Origin: Corallococcus soli
GTDB taxonomy: Bacteria > Myxococcota > Myxococcia > Myxococcales > Myxococcaceae
Assembly: GCF_014930455.1 (NCBI RefSeq)
Contig: NZ_JAAIYO010000012.1
Coordinates: 62,001-126,000 of the forward strand
Length of the DNA stretch: 64,000 nucleotides
Direction of reading: 5' to 3'
Shown here: positions 1 through 9,770 of the stretch, piece by piece
How positions within the stretch are numbered: position 1 is the stretch's first letter
How the letters are laid out: every line of letters begins with the position of its first letter
Translations under genes and position numbers: made by a program
Notes under the pieces: generated by a model
Told to the model about the DNA's origin: nothing
What the model saw: only the letters and a program-made list of their open reading frames with translations
The model's database searches: none

Positions 1-3000
1 CTCGTCCGGAGACAGGGCCTCCAGGTCCACGCGCTCCAGCGTCAGCGACGTGTCCCCGGCCAGCACCTGCACGGGGCCGTCCGCCTCCGAGCGGAACGTG
101 GTGCGCAGCGCTTCATGCCGCCGCGCCAGGTGCTGGAAGCAGCGCTCCAGCACGGCCACGTCCAGCGGCCCGTCCATCCGGACCGCAGTGGCGATGTTGT
201 GGAAGGGGCTGCCGGGCTCCATCTGGTCCAGGAACCACAGCCGCTGCTGGGCGAACGACAGCGGGAAGGCCCGCCCGTCGCGGGCCTGGGGCAGCAGGGG
301 CGTCGTCGCGACCGACGGCAGGGCCCGCGTCAGCTCGATGCGCGCGGCCAGCTCCGCCACCGTGGGGGCGACGAAGAGCTCGCGCACGGGAAGGTCCGCG
401 CCCAGGGACTCGCGCACGCGGGAGATGACCTGCGTGGCCAGCAGCGAGTGGCCGCCCAGCTCGAAGAAGTTGTCGTGCAGGCCCACCTGCTCCAGCCGCA
501 GCACCTGCGCCCACAGCGACGCGAGCGCCTGCTCCAGGGCGGTGCGGGGCGCCACGAACTCGCGCTCCAGCTCCGGGCGGGCGCCGTCGGGATCCGGCAG
601 CGCCTTGCGGTCCACCTTGCCGTTGGAGGTGATGGGGATGGCCGGCACGGCGAGGAAGGCCGAGGGCACCATGTACTCGGGCAGCTTGCGGCCCGCCCAG
701 CGGCGCAGCTCGGACACGGAGGGCAGGGTCTCGCCCGCGCGTGCCACCAGGTACGCCACCAGCCGCCGGTCTCCCCGCGCGGGGCCCCGGGCGTCCACCA
801 CCGCCTCGTGCACCGCCGGATGCTCCGCGAGCACCGTCTCGATCTCGCCGGTCTCCACGCGGAAGCCGCGCACCTTCACCTGCTGGTCGGCGCGGCCCAG
901 GAACTCGATGTTGCCGTCCGGGAAGAAGCGGGCCCGGTCTCCCGTCTTGTACATGCGCGCCCCCTCCCCGGCATGGAAGGGATCCGGCACGAAGCGCTCG
1001 GCGGTGAGCGCCGGGGCGTGGGCGTAGCCGTCGGCCAGGCACTCGCCGCCGATGAAGAGATCGCCCGTGACGCCCACTGGCTGGGTCCGCAGGCGCGCGT
1101 CGAGCACGTAGTAGCGGGCGTTGGAGATGGGGCGGCCATACGGGATGGACGTCCACGCGGGCTCCAGCGCGCCCACGCGGAAGAAGTTGGACCAGATGGT
1201 TGCTTCCGTGGCGCCGCCCAGGCTGATGACCTGGGCGTGGGGGAAGACGGCGCGGATGGCGTCCGGCAGGGTGAGGGGAATCCAGTCGCCGGAGAGGAAC
1301 ACGCGCCGCAGGGCCGGGCCGCCCGCGCCGAAGTGGGTCGTCAACTGCTGGAGCGCGGCGGGCGCGCTGTCCCAGAAGGTGATGTCGCGCTCGCGCAGCA
1401 TCGCGGCCAGCCGCTCTGGATCGCGCAGGTCCTTCGCGGTGGCGACGACCAACGTCCCGCCGACCGCGAGCACGCCGAACACGTCGTAGACGGACAAGTC
1501 GAAGCAGGGCGAGGTGACGAAGAGCAGCCGCTCCGACGCGCCCACCTGGAACGTGGTGTTCACCCAGTGGATGAGGTTGATGGCGGGCGCGTGGCGCACG
1601 GAGACGCCCTTGGGCCGGCCCGTGGAGCCCGACGTGTGGATGATGTACGCCAGGTTGTCCGGCCGCACGTCCGTCGTCGGGGTGTCCTCGCGGCCGGTGC
1701 CCAGGTCCAGCCCGCCCTCGCCCAGACAGAGGACGCGCACGCCGGTGTCGCTGAACGCGTCCGCCAGCGGGGCCTGGGTGAGCAGGATGGCCGCGCCGGA
1801 GTTGCGCAGGATGAAGGCGGAGCGATCCGCGGGGTACTCCGCGTCGATGGGCACATAGGCGCCGCCCGCCTTGAGGATGCCGAGCATCGCGACCAGCAGG
1901 TCGAAGGAGCGCTCCAGGCAGAAGGCCACGGTCTGCTCCGGCCGGACGCCCAGCGACAGCAGGTGCCACGCGAGCCGGTTGGAGCGCAGGTGCAGCTCGC
2001 GGTACGTGAGCCGCTCATCGCCCAGCTCCGCGGCGATGGCGTCCGGGGTGCGCAGGGCCTGGGCGATGAACGGCTCATGCAGGCAGCGCTCGCGCGGGAA
2101 GTCGGCGCGGGTGTCGTTCCACGCTTCGAGGATGCGCTGCTGCTCCGGGGGCGTGAGCCAGGCCAGGTCGTCCAGGCGCGCCTCCGGCCGGGCCAGGGCG
2201 GACTCCAGCAGCACGCCCAGGTGCGTCACCATCCGGGTCGCCGTCGCCGCGGTGAACAGGTCGGTGCTGTATTCGAGCGAGCCGCGGTAGCCGTCCCCGG
2301 TGTCCGTCAGGGACAGCACCAGCTCCAGCTTGGCCGTCTGGCTCTCCTGCTCCACCGGAACGAACGTCAGCCCACCGGCCTCCAGCGCTCCGCCCGGAGC
2401 GTTCTGCAGGGCGAACAGCACCTGGACGAGCGGTGGCCGGCTGAGATCGCGCGCCAGGTCCAGGGCCTCCACCAGCCGCTCGAAGGGCACCGACGGGTGC
2501 GCGAGCGCGCCCAGCGTCGTCTCCCGCACCTGGCCCAGCAGCGTCAGGAAGCTCTCCGCGCCGGACAGGCGCGCGCGCAGGGGCAGCGTGTTGACGAACA
2601 GGCCGATGAGGCCCTCCCACTCCGGACGCTCGCGGCCCGCCACGGGCGTGCCCACGACGACGTCATCCTGGCCGCTGTAGCGACCCAGCAGCGCCTGGAA
2701 GGTCGCGAGCAGCGCCATGAAGGGCGTGACGCCCTGGCGCAGGCAGAACGCCTCCAGCGCGGCGGTGAGCGCGCGCGGCAGGTGCACGGGCTGCGACGCG
2801 CCGCGCGGGGACAGGGTGGCGGGGCGGGGGAAGTCGGTGGGCAGCTCCAGCGAGCGCGGCACGTGGGCCAGCTGGCGCCGCCAGTACGCGAGCTGGGACT
2901 CCAGCGCTTCGGCCTGGAGCACGTCGCGCTGCCAGTGCGCGTAGTCGGCGTATTGCAACGGCAGCGGGGCCAGCGGCGCGGGCTGCCCGGCCCGGAAGGC

Positions 3001-6000
3001 GCGGTAGAGGGCCGCCATCTCGCGGATGAGCACGCCCATGGACCAGCCGTCGGAGACGATGTGGTGCATCGTCATCAGCAGCACGTGCCGCGTGCCGTGC
3101 AGCTTCAGCAGCGTCATGCGCAGCAGCGGACCGTGCTCCAGGTCGAAGGGCCGCACGGCCTCCGCCAGCATGAGGCGCGTGGCCTCCGCTTCGGGATCCG
3201 CGTGCCCGGACAGGTCCACCACGGGCAGCGGCACGGGCGCGGCCGGATGGATGACCTGGACGGGCCTGCCGGAGGCGTCACGGAAGGTGGTGCGCAGGGC
3301 TTCGTGGCGGAGCACCAGCGCGTCGAAGCCCTGGCGCAGCGCCTCCACGTCCAGCGCGCCCTCCATGCGGAGCGCCGCCGGGATGTTGTACGTGGCGGTG
3401 CCGGGCTGGAGCTGCTCCAGGAACCACAGGCGCTGCTGCGCGAACGACAGCGGGAGCACGCCGTCGCGAGGCGCGAGCTTGAGCGGCGCCAGCCGGCTGC
3501 CCGGTCCGGCCTGGAGCGCGGCGTCCACCTGGATGGCCAGCCGCTCCACGGAAGGCGACTCAAAGAGGGCCCGCAGCGGCAGGGCGATGCCGAAGGCCGC
3601 GCGCAGGCGGGACAGGGCCTGGGTGGCGAGCAGCGAGTGGCCGCCCCGTTCAAAGAAGTCGTCCTGCGCGCCCATGTCCGGCACGCGCAGCACCTCCGCC
3701 AGCAGCAGGGCGAGCCGCCGCTCCGTGTCCGTGCGCGGGGCCACGTAGGCCCGCTGCGTGAGCGCGCCTTCCGGCGCGGGCAGGGCCTTGCGGTCCACCT
3801 TGGCGTTCGCCGTGAGGGGCAGGGCGTCCAGCGCGACGATGGCGGACGGCACCATGTACTCCGGCAGGCGCTGCTGGAGCGAAGCGCGCAGCGCCGCGAG
3901 GTCCACCGTCTGTCCTTCGGGGGGCACCACGTAGCCCACGAGCCGCTTGTCGCCCGGCACGTCCTCGCGCACCACGGCCACGGCGGCGCGGATGCCCGGC
4001 GCCGCGAGCAGCGCGGCCTCCACTTCGGACAGCTCCACGCGGAAGCCGCGCACCTTCACCTGGAGGTCGGCGCGGCCCAGGAACTCCAGCACCCCGTCCG
4101 CGCGCCAGCGCGCCTTGTCGCCGGTGCGGTAGAGCCGGGCCCCCGCCTCCGCGCCGAACGGATCCGGCACGAAGCGCTCGGCGGTGAGGTCCGGCCGGCC
4201 CAGGTAGCCCCGCGCGACGCCGGGCCCGCCGACGTACAGCTCCCCCGGGACGCCCACGGGCATGGGCTGGAAGTGGTCGTCCAGCAGGTACACCCGCGTG
4301 TTGGAGATGGGCTGGCCAATGGGCACGGTGGTGCCCGGCTGCTCCGGCCGCGTCATCCGGAAGCACGTCGTGAAGAGCGTGGCCTCCGTGGGGCCGTAGC
4401 AGGCGGTGACGGGAATGCGCAGCGTCTCCAGCACCTTGCGCACGTGCGGGGCGGAGACGACGTCGCCGCCGGTGAGCAGCTGCCGGACGCCGCGCAGGCT
4501 CTCCGGCTTCAGGTCCACCACCTGCGTGAAGAGGCCGGAAGTAAGGTGCAGCGTGGTGACGCGGTGGTGCTCCAGGACGTGGCTCAGCAGCTCCAAGTCG
4601 CTGGGGGACTGGGGCGGGAAGAGCACCAGCCGGCCGCCAAAGGCGAGCGGCCCCCACAGCTCCAGGACGGAGGCGTCGAAGGACACCGGCGCGATGAGCA
4701 GGAACGTCTCTTCGGGTCCCAGGTGCGCGTAGCGGGGCGCGTGCAGCAGCCGCTGGATGCTCCGGTGGTCCACCGCGACGCCCTTGGGGCGGCCGGTGCT
4801 CCCGGAGGTGAAGACCACGTAGGCCAGGTTCCGCGCCGACACGCCGGTGACGGGCGGCGTGGACGGCAGGGCCTTCCAGCCGTCCTCCTCCACGAAGATG
4901 CGCCGCGCGGCCCCCAGCTCCGGCAGCTTCGCGCCCAGCTCCCGCGTGGTGACCAGCACCCGCGCGCCGGAGTCCTCCAGCATGTGCGTCAGGCGCTGGG
5001 CGGGATAGGACGCGTCCAGCGGCACGTAGGCGCCGCCGGCCTTCAGGATGGCCAGCAGCGACACCACCAGCTCCGGCGAGCGCTCCAGGCACAGCGCCAC
5101 GGCCACGTCGGGGCCCACGCCCAGCGAGCGCAGGCGGTGCGCGAGCCGGTTCGCGAGCGCGTCCAACTGCGCGTATGTGAGCCGGTGCTCGCCGGACTCC
5201 ACGGCCACGGAGTCCGGACGCTGCGCGGCCTGCCGCTCCACCAGGGTGTGCAGGCAGGTGTCCGCGGGGTAGTCCGCGTCGGTCGCGTTGAAGCCCTCCA
5301 TGACCTGGAGCCGCTCGGCCACGGGCATCAGGGGCAGGGTGGCCAGCGGCGCGTCGGGCGACGCGAGCGCGCCCTCCAGCAGCACGCGCAGGTGTCCCGC
5401 GAGGCGCTCGGCGGTGGCGGGCGCGTACAGGTCGGTGTTGTACGTGAGGGTGCCGTGGAAGCCGTCACGCGTGGGGAAGAGGGACACCTCCAGGTCGAAC
5501 TTCGACGTGCCGGGGTCCAGGTCCAGGGGCTGCAACTTCATGCCCGGCACCTCCAGCACGCCCTGCGGCGCGTTCTGGAGGGCGAAGAACACCTGGAAGA
5601 GCGGCGGGAGGCCCAGGTTGCGCGCGGGCTGGAGCTCCTCCACCAGCTTCTCGAAGGGCACGTCCTGGTGTGCGTAGGCGCCCAGCGTCGCCTCGCGCAC
5701 CTGATCCACCAGGGCGCGGAAGGACGCGGCCTGGCCGGGACGGGCGCGCAGCACCAGCGTGTTGACGAAGAAGCCGATGAGCCCCTCCAGCTCGGAGAAG
5801 CGGCGGCCGGCCATGGGCGAGCCGACGAGGATGTCGTCCTGCCCGCTGTAGCGGTGGAGCAGCGTGTACCAGGCGGCCAGCAGCACCATGAACGGCGTGG
5901 CTTCCTGCTGGCGGGCCCGCTCCTTCACCGCGTCCGCGAGCTCGCGCGGCAGGTGGAGGGGGACGACGGCGCCCCGGAAGGACTGCACCGGGGGACGCGG

Positions 6001-9000
6001 GAAGTCGGTGGGCAGCTCCAGCGTCGCGGGCGCGCCGGCCAGCGCCTCACGCCACCAGGCGAGCTGCGTGGGCAGCCCGTCGCCCTGGGTGAGGAAGCGG
6101 TGCTGCCAGAGCGCGTAGTCGGCGTACTGCACCGGCAGCGGAGGGAGCGCTGGAGGCTGTCCGGCCCGGAAGGACAGGTAGAGCGAGGCCAGCTCCCGCA
6201 CCAGCACGCCCATGGACCAGCCGTCGGAGACGATGTGGTGCATCACCAGCGCCAGCACGTGCCGCGCGTCGTCCAGGCGCAGCAGGGTCGCGCGCAGGAG
6301 GGGACCGTGGGTGAGGTCGAACGGGCGGGACAGCTCCTCCAGGGCGCGCCGCCGCGCCTCCGCGTCGCGAGTCTCCGGCGGCAGCGCGCGCAGCTCCACC
6401 CATTCGAGCGGGACGGGCGTGGGCGGGTGGATGTGCTGCACGCCCTGGTCGTCCACCGACGCGAAGGTGGTGCGCAGCGCTTCGTGTCGCTGCACGAGCG
6501 CGTCCAGGCTGCGGCGCAGCGCCTCCACGTCCAGCGCGCCCTCCATCTGGAGGACCGCGGGCAGGTTGTAGGTGGCCGTGTCGGGTTCGAGCTGCTCCAG
6601 GAACCACAGGCGCTGCTGCGAGGACGACAGCGGCAGCGGGCCTTCGCGTCCGCTCGCCACCAGGGGCGGGAGCGCCAGCACGGCCGGGGCCTCGGAGCGG
6701 GGGCGCTGGCGCTCGCGCACGCGCTCCGCGAGCCGCGCCACCGTGGGGGACTCGAACAGCTCGCGCACCGCCAGCTCCACGCGGCAGCGGTCGCGCAGGG
6801 CCCCGAGCAGTTGCAGGCCGATGACCGAGTCCCCGCCCAGCTCGAAGAAGCTGTCGTGGATGCCGATGGGGTGGATGCCGAGCAGCCCGCTCCACACCTC
6901 GCAGAGCTCCGTCTCCAGGGCGTCGCGAGGCGGCGCATGGGAGACGCTCAGCTCCGGCCGGTTGCCCGGGTCGGCCGCGGCTTCCGCGCTCGTGGCCACG
7001 GTGTCGGCGGGGTCCTGGACGGGGGGCGCTGCCTGGGTGGCGCCCGGCGGCGGCGCTCCTGGCCCCAGGGTGGGCTCCAGCCAGTGGCGCTGCCGCTCGA
7101 AGGGGTAGGTGGGCAGCGACACGCGGCGGCGCGCCGCGCGGCCGTTGAAGGACTTCCAGTCCACCTCCACGCCCGCCTGCCACGCCTTGCCCACGGCCTC
7201 CAGGAGGACGGGCACGTCGCGCTCGCGCTCCAGCGCGTGCGGCAGCGTGGGGGACACGACGACGCCCGCCGCGCGCTCCGGGTGCTGGAGCGCGAAGGTC
7301 GTCAGCGCGTTGCCGGGGCCCACCTCCAGCGCGAGCAGGTCCGGCTTGCGCAGCAAGGCCGTGATGCCCTGGGAGAAGCGGACGGCGCCGCGCAGGTGCC
7401 GGGCCCAGTAGTCGGGATCCGTGGCCTCCGCCGCCGTCAGGGGCTGGCCCGTGAGGTTGGAGTACAGCTCCACCTGCGGCGCCTTGCGCTCCACGGCGCG
7501 CACCGCGCGGGTGAAGGGCTCCAGGATGGGGTCCATCATGGAGGAGTGGAAGGCGTGCGACGTGTGCAGTCGCCGCGCCTTGAGCCCGCGCGCGTCCAGC
7601 AGCCGTTCAAGGGACTCCACCGCCGCAAGGGGACCCGCGACGACGCAGCGGCCCGGGGCGTTCACCGCCGCCAGCGACAGCTCCCTCCCCAGCAGGGGTA
7701 GCACCGCGTCCTCCGCGAGGGGCACCGCGCTCATCGCGCCCGGGGGCAGGCCCGCCATCAGCCGGCCGCGCTCGCACACCAGCGTCACCGCGTCCGTCAC
7801 GGTGAAGACGCCCGCCAGACACGCGGCGACGTACTCTCCGATGCTGTGTCCCAGCAGCGCCGTGGGACGCAGGCCCCAGTGCATCAGCAGCCGCGCCAGC
7901 GCGTACTCCACCGCGAAGAGGGCGGGCTGGGCCCACTCCGTCGCCTTCAGCCGCGCGTCCGCTTCCTCGCCCGCGCCGCCCAGCACCAGGGTGCGCAGGT
8001 CCACGCCGCGCAGGGCGCGCACCCGCTCCGAACACGCGTCGAAGTGCTCACGGAACACGGGCTCGCGGCGGTGGAGGCCCGCGGCCATGCCGGCGTACTG
8101 CGAGCCCTGGCCGGAGAAGAGGAACGCCACCGGGGGCCGCTGGGCGGCCTGCTGGCGCGTGGGCAGCCGCTCCGGAGTGGACAGCGCCGCGAGCGCGTCC
8201 TGCGCGTCGCGCACCACGGCGAAGCGGCGGTGCGTGAAGTGCTGGCGTCCGGCCTGGAGCGTGAACGCCACGTCCGCGAGCGGCGCCTCCGGCAGGTCCG
8301 CCAGGTGGTCCGCCAGGTTGTCGGTGGCCCGTTGCAGCGCTCCGGCCGTGCGCGCGCTGAGCACCAGGAGCTGGTAGGGCTCCGCGGGGGCGGAGGTCTC
8401 CGCGCGGGGCGGCTCCTCCAGGATGACGTGCGCGTTCGTGCCGCCGATGCCCAGCGAGGACACGGCCGCGCGCCGGGGAGCGCCGCCCGGCGGGGCGTCC
8501 CAGGGCAGGGGACGGTCGTTGACGAAGAAGGGGCTCTCAGGCAGCTCCAGCGCCGGGTTGGGGCGCTTGAAGTGCAGGCTGGGGGGGATGACCCGATCGC
8601 GCAGCGCGAGCGCGACCTTGATGAGGCCCGTCACGCCGGACGCGGCGTCCAGGTGGCCCACGTTGGACTTCACCGAACCGATGGCGCAGAACTGCTTGCG
8701 TTTGGTGGACTTGCGCCACGCGCGCGTCAGGCCCTGCAACTCAATGGGGTCGCCCAGCCGCGTCGCCGTGCCGTGGGCCTCCACGTAGCCGATGCTGTCC
8801 GGCTCCACGCCCGCGTTGCCGAGCGCCTCCTGCACCACCTCCGACACGCCGTCCATGCTGGGGGCGGTGAAGCCGACCTTGTTGCTGCCGTCGTTGTTGA
8901 TGGCGGTGCCCAGGATGATGGCGTGGACGGTGTCGCCGTCCGCCATCGCCCGGTCCAACGGCTTGAGCACCACGCAGCCCACGCCGCTGCCGAAGAGGGT

Positions 9001-9711
9001 GCCGCTGGCGTCCGCGTCGAAGCTGCGGCAGTGCCCGTCCACGGAGGCCACGCCCCCGGCGGAGTGCATGTAGCCGTTGCGGGTGTGCACGAGCACGGAG
9101 GCCCCGCCGACGAGGGCGACGTCGCACTCCTCGTTGAGCAGGGCCTGACAGGCGACGTGCGTGGCGACGAGCGACGAGGAGCACGCGGACTGCACCAGGT
9201 GGCTGGGCCCGCGGAGGTTCAGTTTGTAGGACACCCGCGTCGTCAGGTAGTCCTTGTCGTTGGCCAACTGGAGCTGGAGCGGATCCGTGGCCAGCGCCAC
9301 CGGATTGCGCATCAGGTTGTAGAGCAGGTACGTGTCCATGGCCGCGCCCGCGTAGACGCCCACGCGGCCCGGCACCTGCTGCGGGTTGTACCCGGCGTCC
9401 TCCAGCGCCTCCCACGCGCACTCCAGGAAGTGACGGTGCTGCGGATCCAGCAGCGCCGCCTCCCGAGGCGTGATGCCGAAGAACGCGGCGTCGAACTGCT
9501 CCATCTCCTCCAGGTACGCCGCGGCCCGGACGTACCCGGGCTGGGCCACCTGCTCCGCCGGCACCCCGCGCCGCACCAGCTCCTCCGGCGTGAAGAACGA
9601 CACCAGCTCCGTGCCCTCGCGCACCTGCCGCCAGAAGTCCTGGACCCGTTCGGACTTCGGGTAGTGACCGGCGATACCGATGATGGCGATTTCAGTTCCG
9701 GTGCGGCTCAT
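1..9711 (-). CDS. Hybrid PKS-NRPS megasynthase, KS-AT-ACP-C-A-PCP-C-A-PCP-C (3' end outside window)
   Basis: The ATG at 9711 opens a frame that stays open to base 1, giving at least 3237 codons. Domains in order: KS (~1-425, active site SACSSSL); AT (~515-825, intact GHSIGEY at ~622 and HAFH, malonyl type); ACP (GGDSV ~962) with no reductive domain; C (HHIVSDG ~1158); A (~1500-1960); PCP (GGHSLLA ~2022); C (HHIVSDG ~2215); A (~2560-3020); PCP (~3085); and the start of a third C. Reading the Stachelhaus positions by hand gives DALHLGCLFK for the first A, with no confident substrate and only a loose likeness to hydroxyphenylglycine codes. The second gives DLYDFSLIWK, close to the cysteine code DLYNLSLIWK. 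Its C domain is an ordinary condensation type, not heterocyclisation. The unreduced KS-AT-ACP module should add a beta-keto unit to the chain from the upstream PKS. Its AT may also serve that PKS, whose own AT is dead. No thioesterase is visible; termination lies beyond base 1. Confidence 0.93.
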   Translation of the reverse strand, partial: MSRTGTEIAIIGIAGHYPKSERVQDFWRQVREGTELVSFFTPEELVRRGVPAEQVAQPGYVRAAAYLEEMEQFDAAFFGITPREAALLDPQHRHFLECAWEALEDAGYNPQQVPGRVGVYAGAAMDTYLLYNLMRNPVALATDPLQLQLANDKDYLTTRVSYKLNLRGPSHLVQSACSSSLVATHVACQALLNEECDVALVGGASVLVHTRNGYMHSAGGVASVDGHCRSFDADASGTLFGSGVGCVVLKPLDRAMADGDTVHAIILGTAINNDGSNKVGFTAPSMDGVSEVVQEALGNAGVEPDSIGYVEAHGTATRLGDPIELQGLTRAWRKSTKRKQFCAIGSVKSNVGHLDAASGVTGLIKVALALRDRVIPPSLHFKRPNPALELPESPFFVNDRPLPWDAPPGGAPRRAAVSSLGIGGTNAHVILEEPPRAETSAPAEPYQLLVLSARTAGALQRATDNLADHLADLPEAPLADVAFTLQAGRQHFTHRRFAVVRDAQDALAALSTPERLPTRQQAAQRPPVAFLFSGQGSQYAGMAAGLHRREPVFREHFDACSERVRALRGVDLRTLVLGGAGEEADARLKATEWAQPALFAVEYALARLLMHWGLRPTALLGHSIGEYVAACLAGVFTVTDAVTLVCERGRLMAGLPPGAMSAVPLAEDAVLPLLGRELSLAAVNAPGRCVVAGPLAAVESLERLLDARGLKARRLHTSHAFHSSMMDPILEPFTRAVRAVERKAPQVELYSNLTGQPLTAAEATDPDYWARHLRGAVRFSQGITALLRKPDLLALEVGPGNALTTFALQHPERAAGVVVSPTLPHALERERDVPVLLEAVGKAWQAGVEVDWKSFNGRAARRRVSLPTYPFERQRHWLEPTLGPGAPPPGATQAAPPVQDPADTVATSAEAAADPGNRPELSVSHAPPRDALETELCEVWSGLLGIHPIGIHDSFFELGGDSVIGLQLLGALRDRCRVELAVRELFESPTVARLAERVRERQRPRSEAPAVLALPPLVASGREGPLPLSSSQQRLWFLEQLEPDTATYNLPAVLQMEGALDVEALRRSLDALVQRHEALRTTFASVDDQGVQHIHPPTPVPLEWVELRALPPETRDAEARRRALEELSRPFDLTHGPLLRATLLRLDDARHVLALVMHHIVSDGWSMGVLVRELASLYLSFRAGQPPALPPLPVQYADYALWQHRFLTQGDGLPTQLAWWREALAGAPATLELPTDFPRPPVQSFRGAVVPLHLPRELADAVKERARQQEATPFMVLLAAWYTLLHRYSGQDDILVGSPMAGRRFSELEGLIGFFVNTLVLRARPGQAASFRALVDQVREATLGAYAHQDVPFEKLVEELQPARNLGLPPLFQVFFALQNAPQGVLEVPGMKLQPLDLDPGTSKFDLEVSLFPTRDGFHGTLTYNTDLYAPATAERLAGHLRVLLEGALASPDAPLATLPLMPVAERLQVMEGFNATDADYPADTCLHTLVERQAAQRPDSVAVESGEHRLTYAQLDALANRLAHRLRSLGVGPDVAVALCLERSPELVVSLLAILKAGGAYVPLDASYPAQRLTHMLEDSGARVLVTTRELGAKLPELGAARRIFVEEDGWKALPSTPPVTGVSARNLAYVVFTSGSTGRPKGVAVDHRSIQRLLHAPRYAHLGPEETFLLIAPVSFDASVLELWGPLAFGGRLVLFPPQSPSDLELLSHVLEHHRVTTLHLTSGLFTQVVDLKPESLRGVRQLLTGGDVVSAPHVRKVLETLRIPVTACYGPTEATLFTTCFRMTRPEQPGTTVPIGQPISNTRVYLLDDHFQPMPVGVPGELYVGGPGVARGYLGRPDLTAERFVPDPFGAEAGARLYRTGDKARWRADGVLEFLGRADLQVKVRGFRVELSEVEAALLAAPGIRAAVAVVREDVPGDKRLVGYVVPPEGQTVDLAALRASLQQRLPEYMVPSAIVALDALPLTANAKVDRKALPAPEGALTQRAYVAPRTDTERRLALLLAEVLRVPDMGAQDDFFERGGHSLLATQALSRLRAAFGIALPLRALFESPSVERLAIQVDAALQAGPGSRLAPLKLAPRDGVLPLSFAQQRLWFLEQLQPGTATYNIPAALRMEGALDVEALRQGFDALVLRHEALRTTFRDASGRPVQVIHPAAPVPLPVVDLSGHADPEAEATRLMLAEAVRPFDLEHGPLLRMTLLKLHGTRHVLLMTMHHIVSDGWSMGVLIREMAALYRAFRAGQPAPLAPLPLQYADYAHWQRDVLQAEALESQLAYWRRQLAHVPRSLELPTDFPRPATLSPRGASQPVHLPRALTAALEAFCLRQGVTPFMALLATFQALLGRYSGQDDVVVGTPVAGRERPEWEGLIGLFVNTLPLRARLSGAESFLTLLGQVRETTLGALAHPSVPFERLVEALDLARDLSRPPLVQVLFALQNAPGGALEAGGLTFVPVEQESQTAKLELVLSLTDTGDGYRGSLEYSTDLFTAATATRMVTHLGVLLESALARPEARLDDLAWLTPPEQQRILEAWNDTRADFPRERCLHEPFIAQALRTPDAIAAELGDERLTYRELHLRSNRLAWHLLSLGVRPEQTVAFCLERSFDLLVAMLGILKAGGAYVPIDAEYPADRSAFILRNSGAAILLTQAPLADAFSDTGVRVLCLGEGGLDLGTGREDTPTTDVRPDNLAYIIHTSGSTGRPKGVSVRHAPAINLIHWVNTTFQVGASERLLFVTSPCFDLSVYDVFGVLAVGGTLVVATAKDLRDPERLAAMLRERDITFWDSAPAALQQLTTHFGAGGPALRRVFLSGDWIPLTLPDAIRAVFPHAQVISLGGATEATIWSNFFRVGALEPAWTSIPYGRPISNARYYVLDARLRTQPVGVTGDLFIGGECLADGYAHAPALTAERFVPDPFHAGEGARMYKTGDRARFFPDGNIEFLGRADQQVKVRGFRVETGEIETVLAEHPAVHEAVVDARGPARGDRRLVAYLVARAGETLPSVSELRRWAGRKLPEYMVPSAFLAVPAIPITSNGKVDRKALPDPDGARPELEREFVAPRTALEQALASLWAQVLRLEQVGLHDNFFELGGHSLLATQVISRVRESLGADLPVRELFVAPTVAELAARIELTRALPSVATTPLLPQARDGRAFPLSFAQQRLWFLDQMEPGSPFHNIATAVRMDGPLDVAVLERCFQHLARRHEALRTTFRSEADGPVQVLAGDTSLTLERVDLEALSPDE

Positions 9712-9770
9712 GGCGGTTCTCTCGTGCTGCGGACAGCTGGAAGGAAGGGGAGCGGCGGTGGTGCGCGCGA

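Noticed and set aside
115-7701. A 2528-codon open frame on the plus strand, and other long plus-strand frames at 14562-16652, 16763-18943 and 33438-36029
   Set aside because: They lie antisense to clear PKS/NRPS or receptor genes. Their translations are low-complexity Arg/Gln/His/Gly, the known by-product of strong GC3 bias in the opposite strand.
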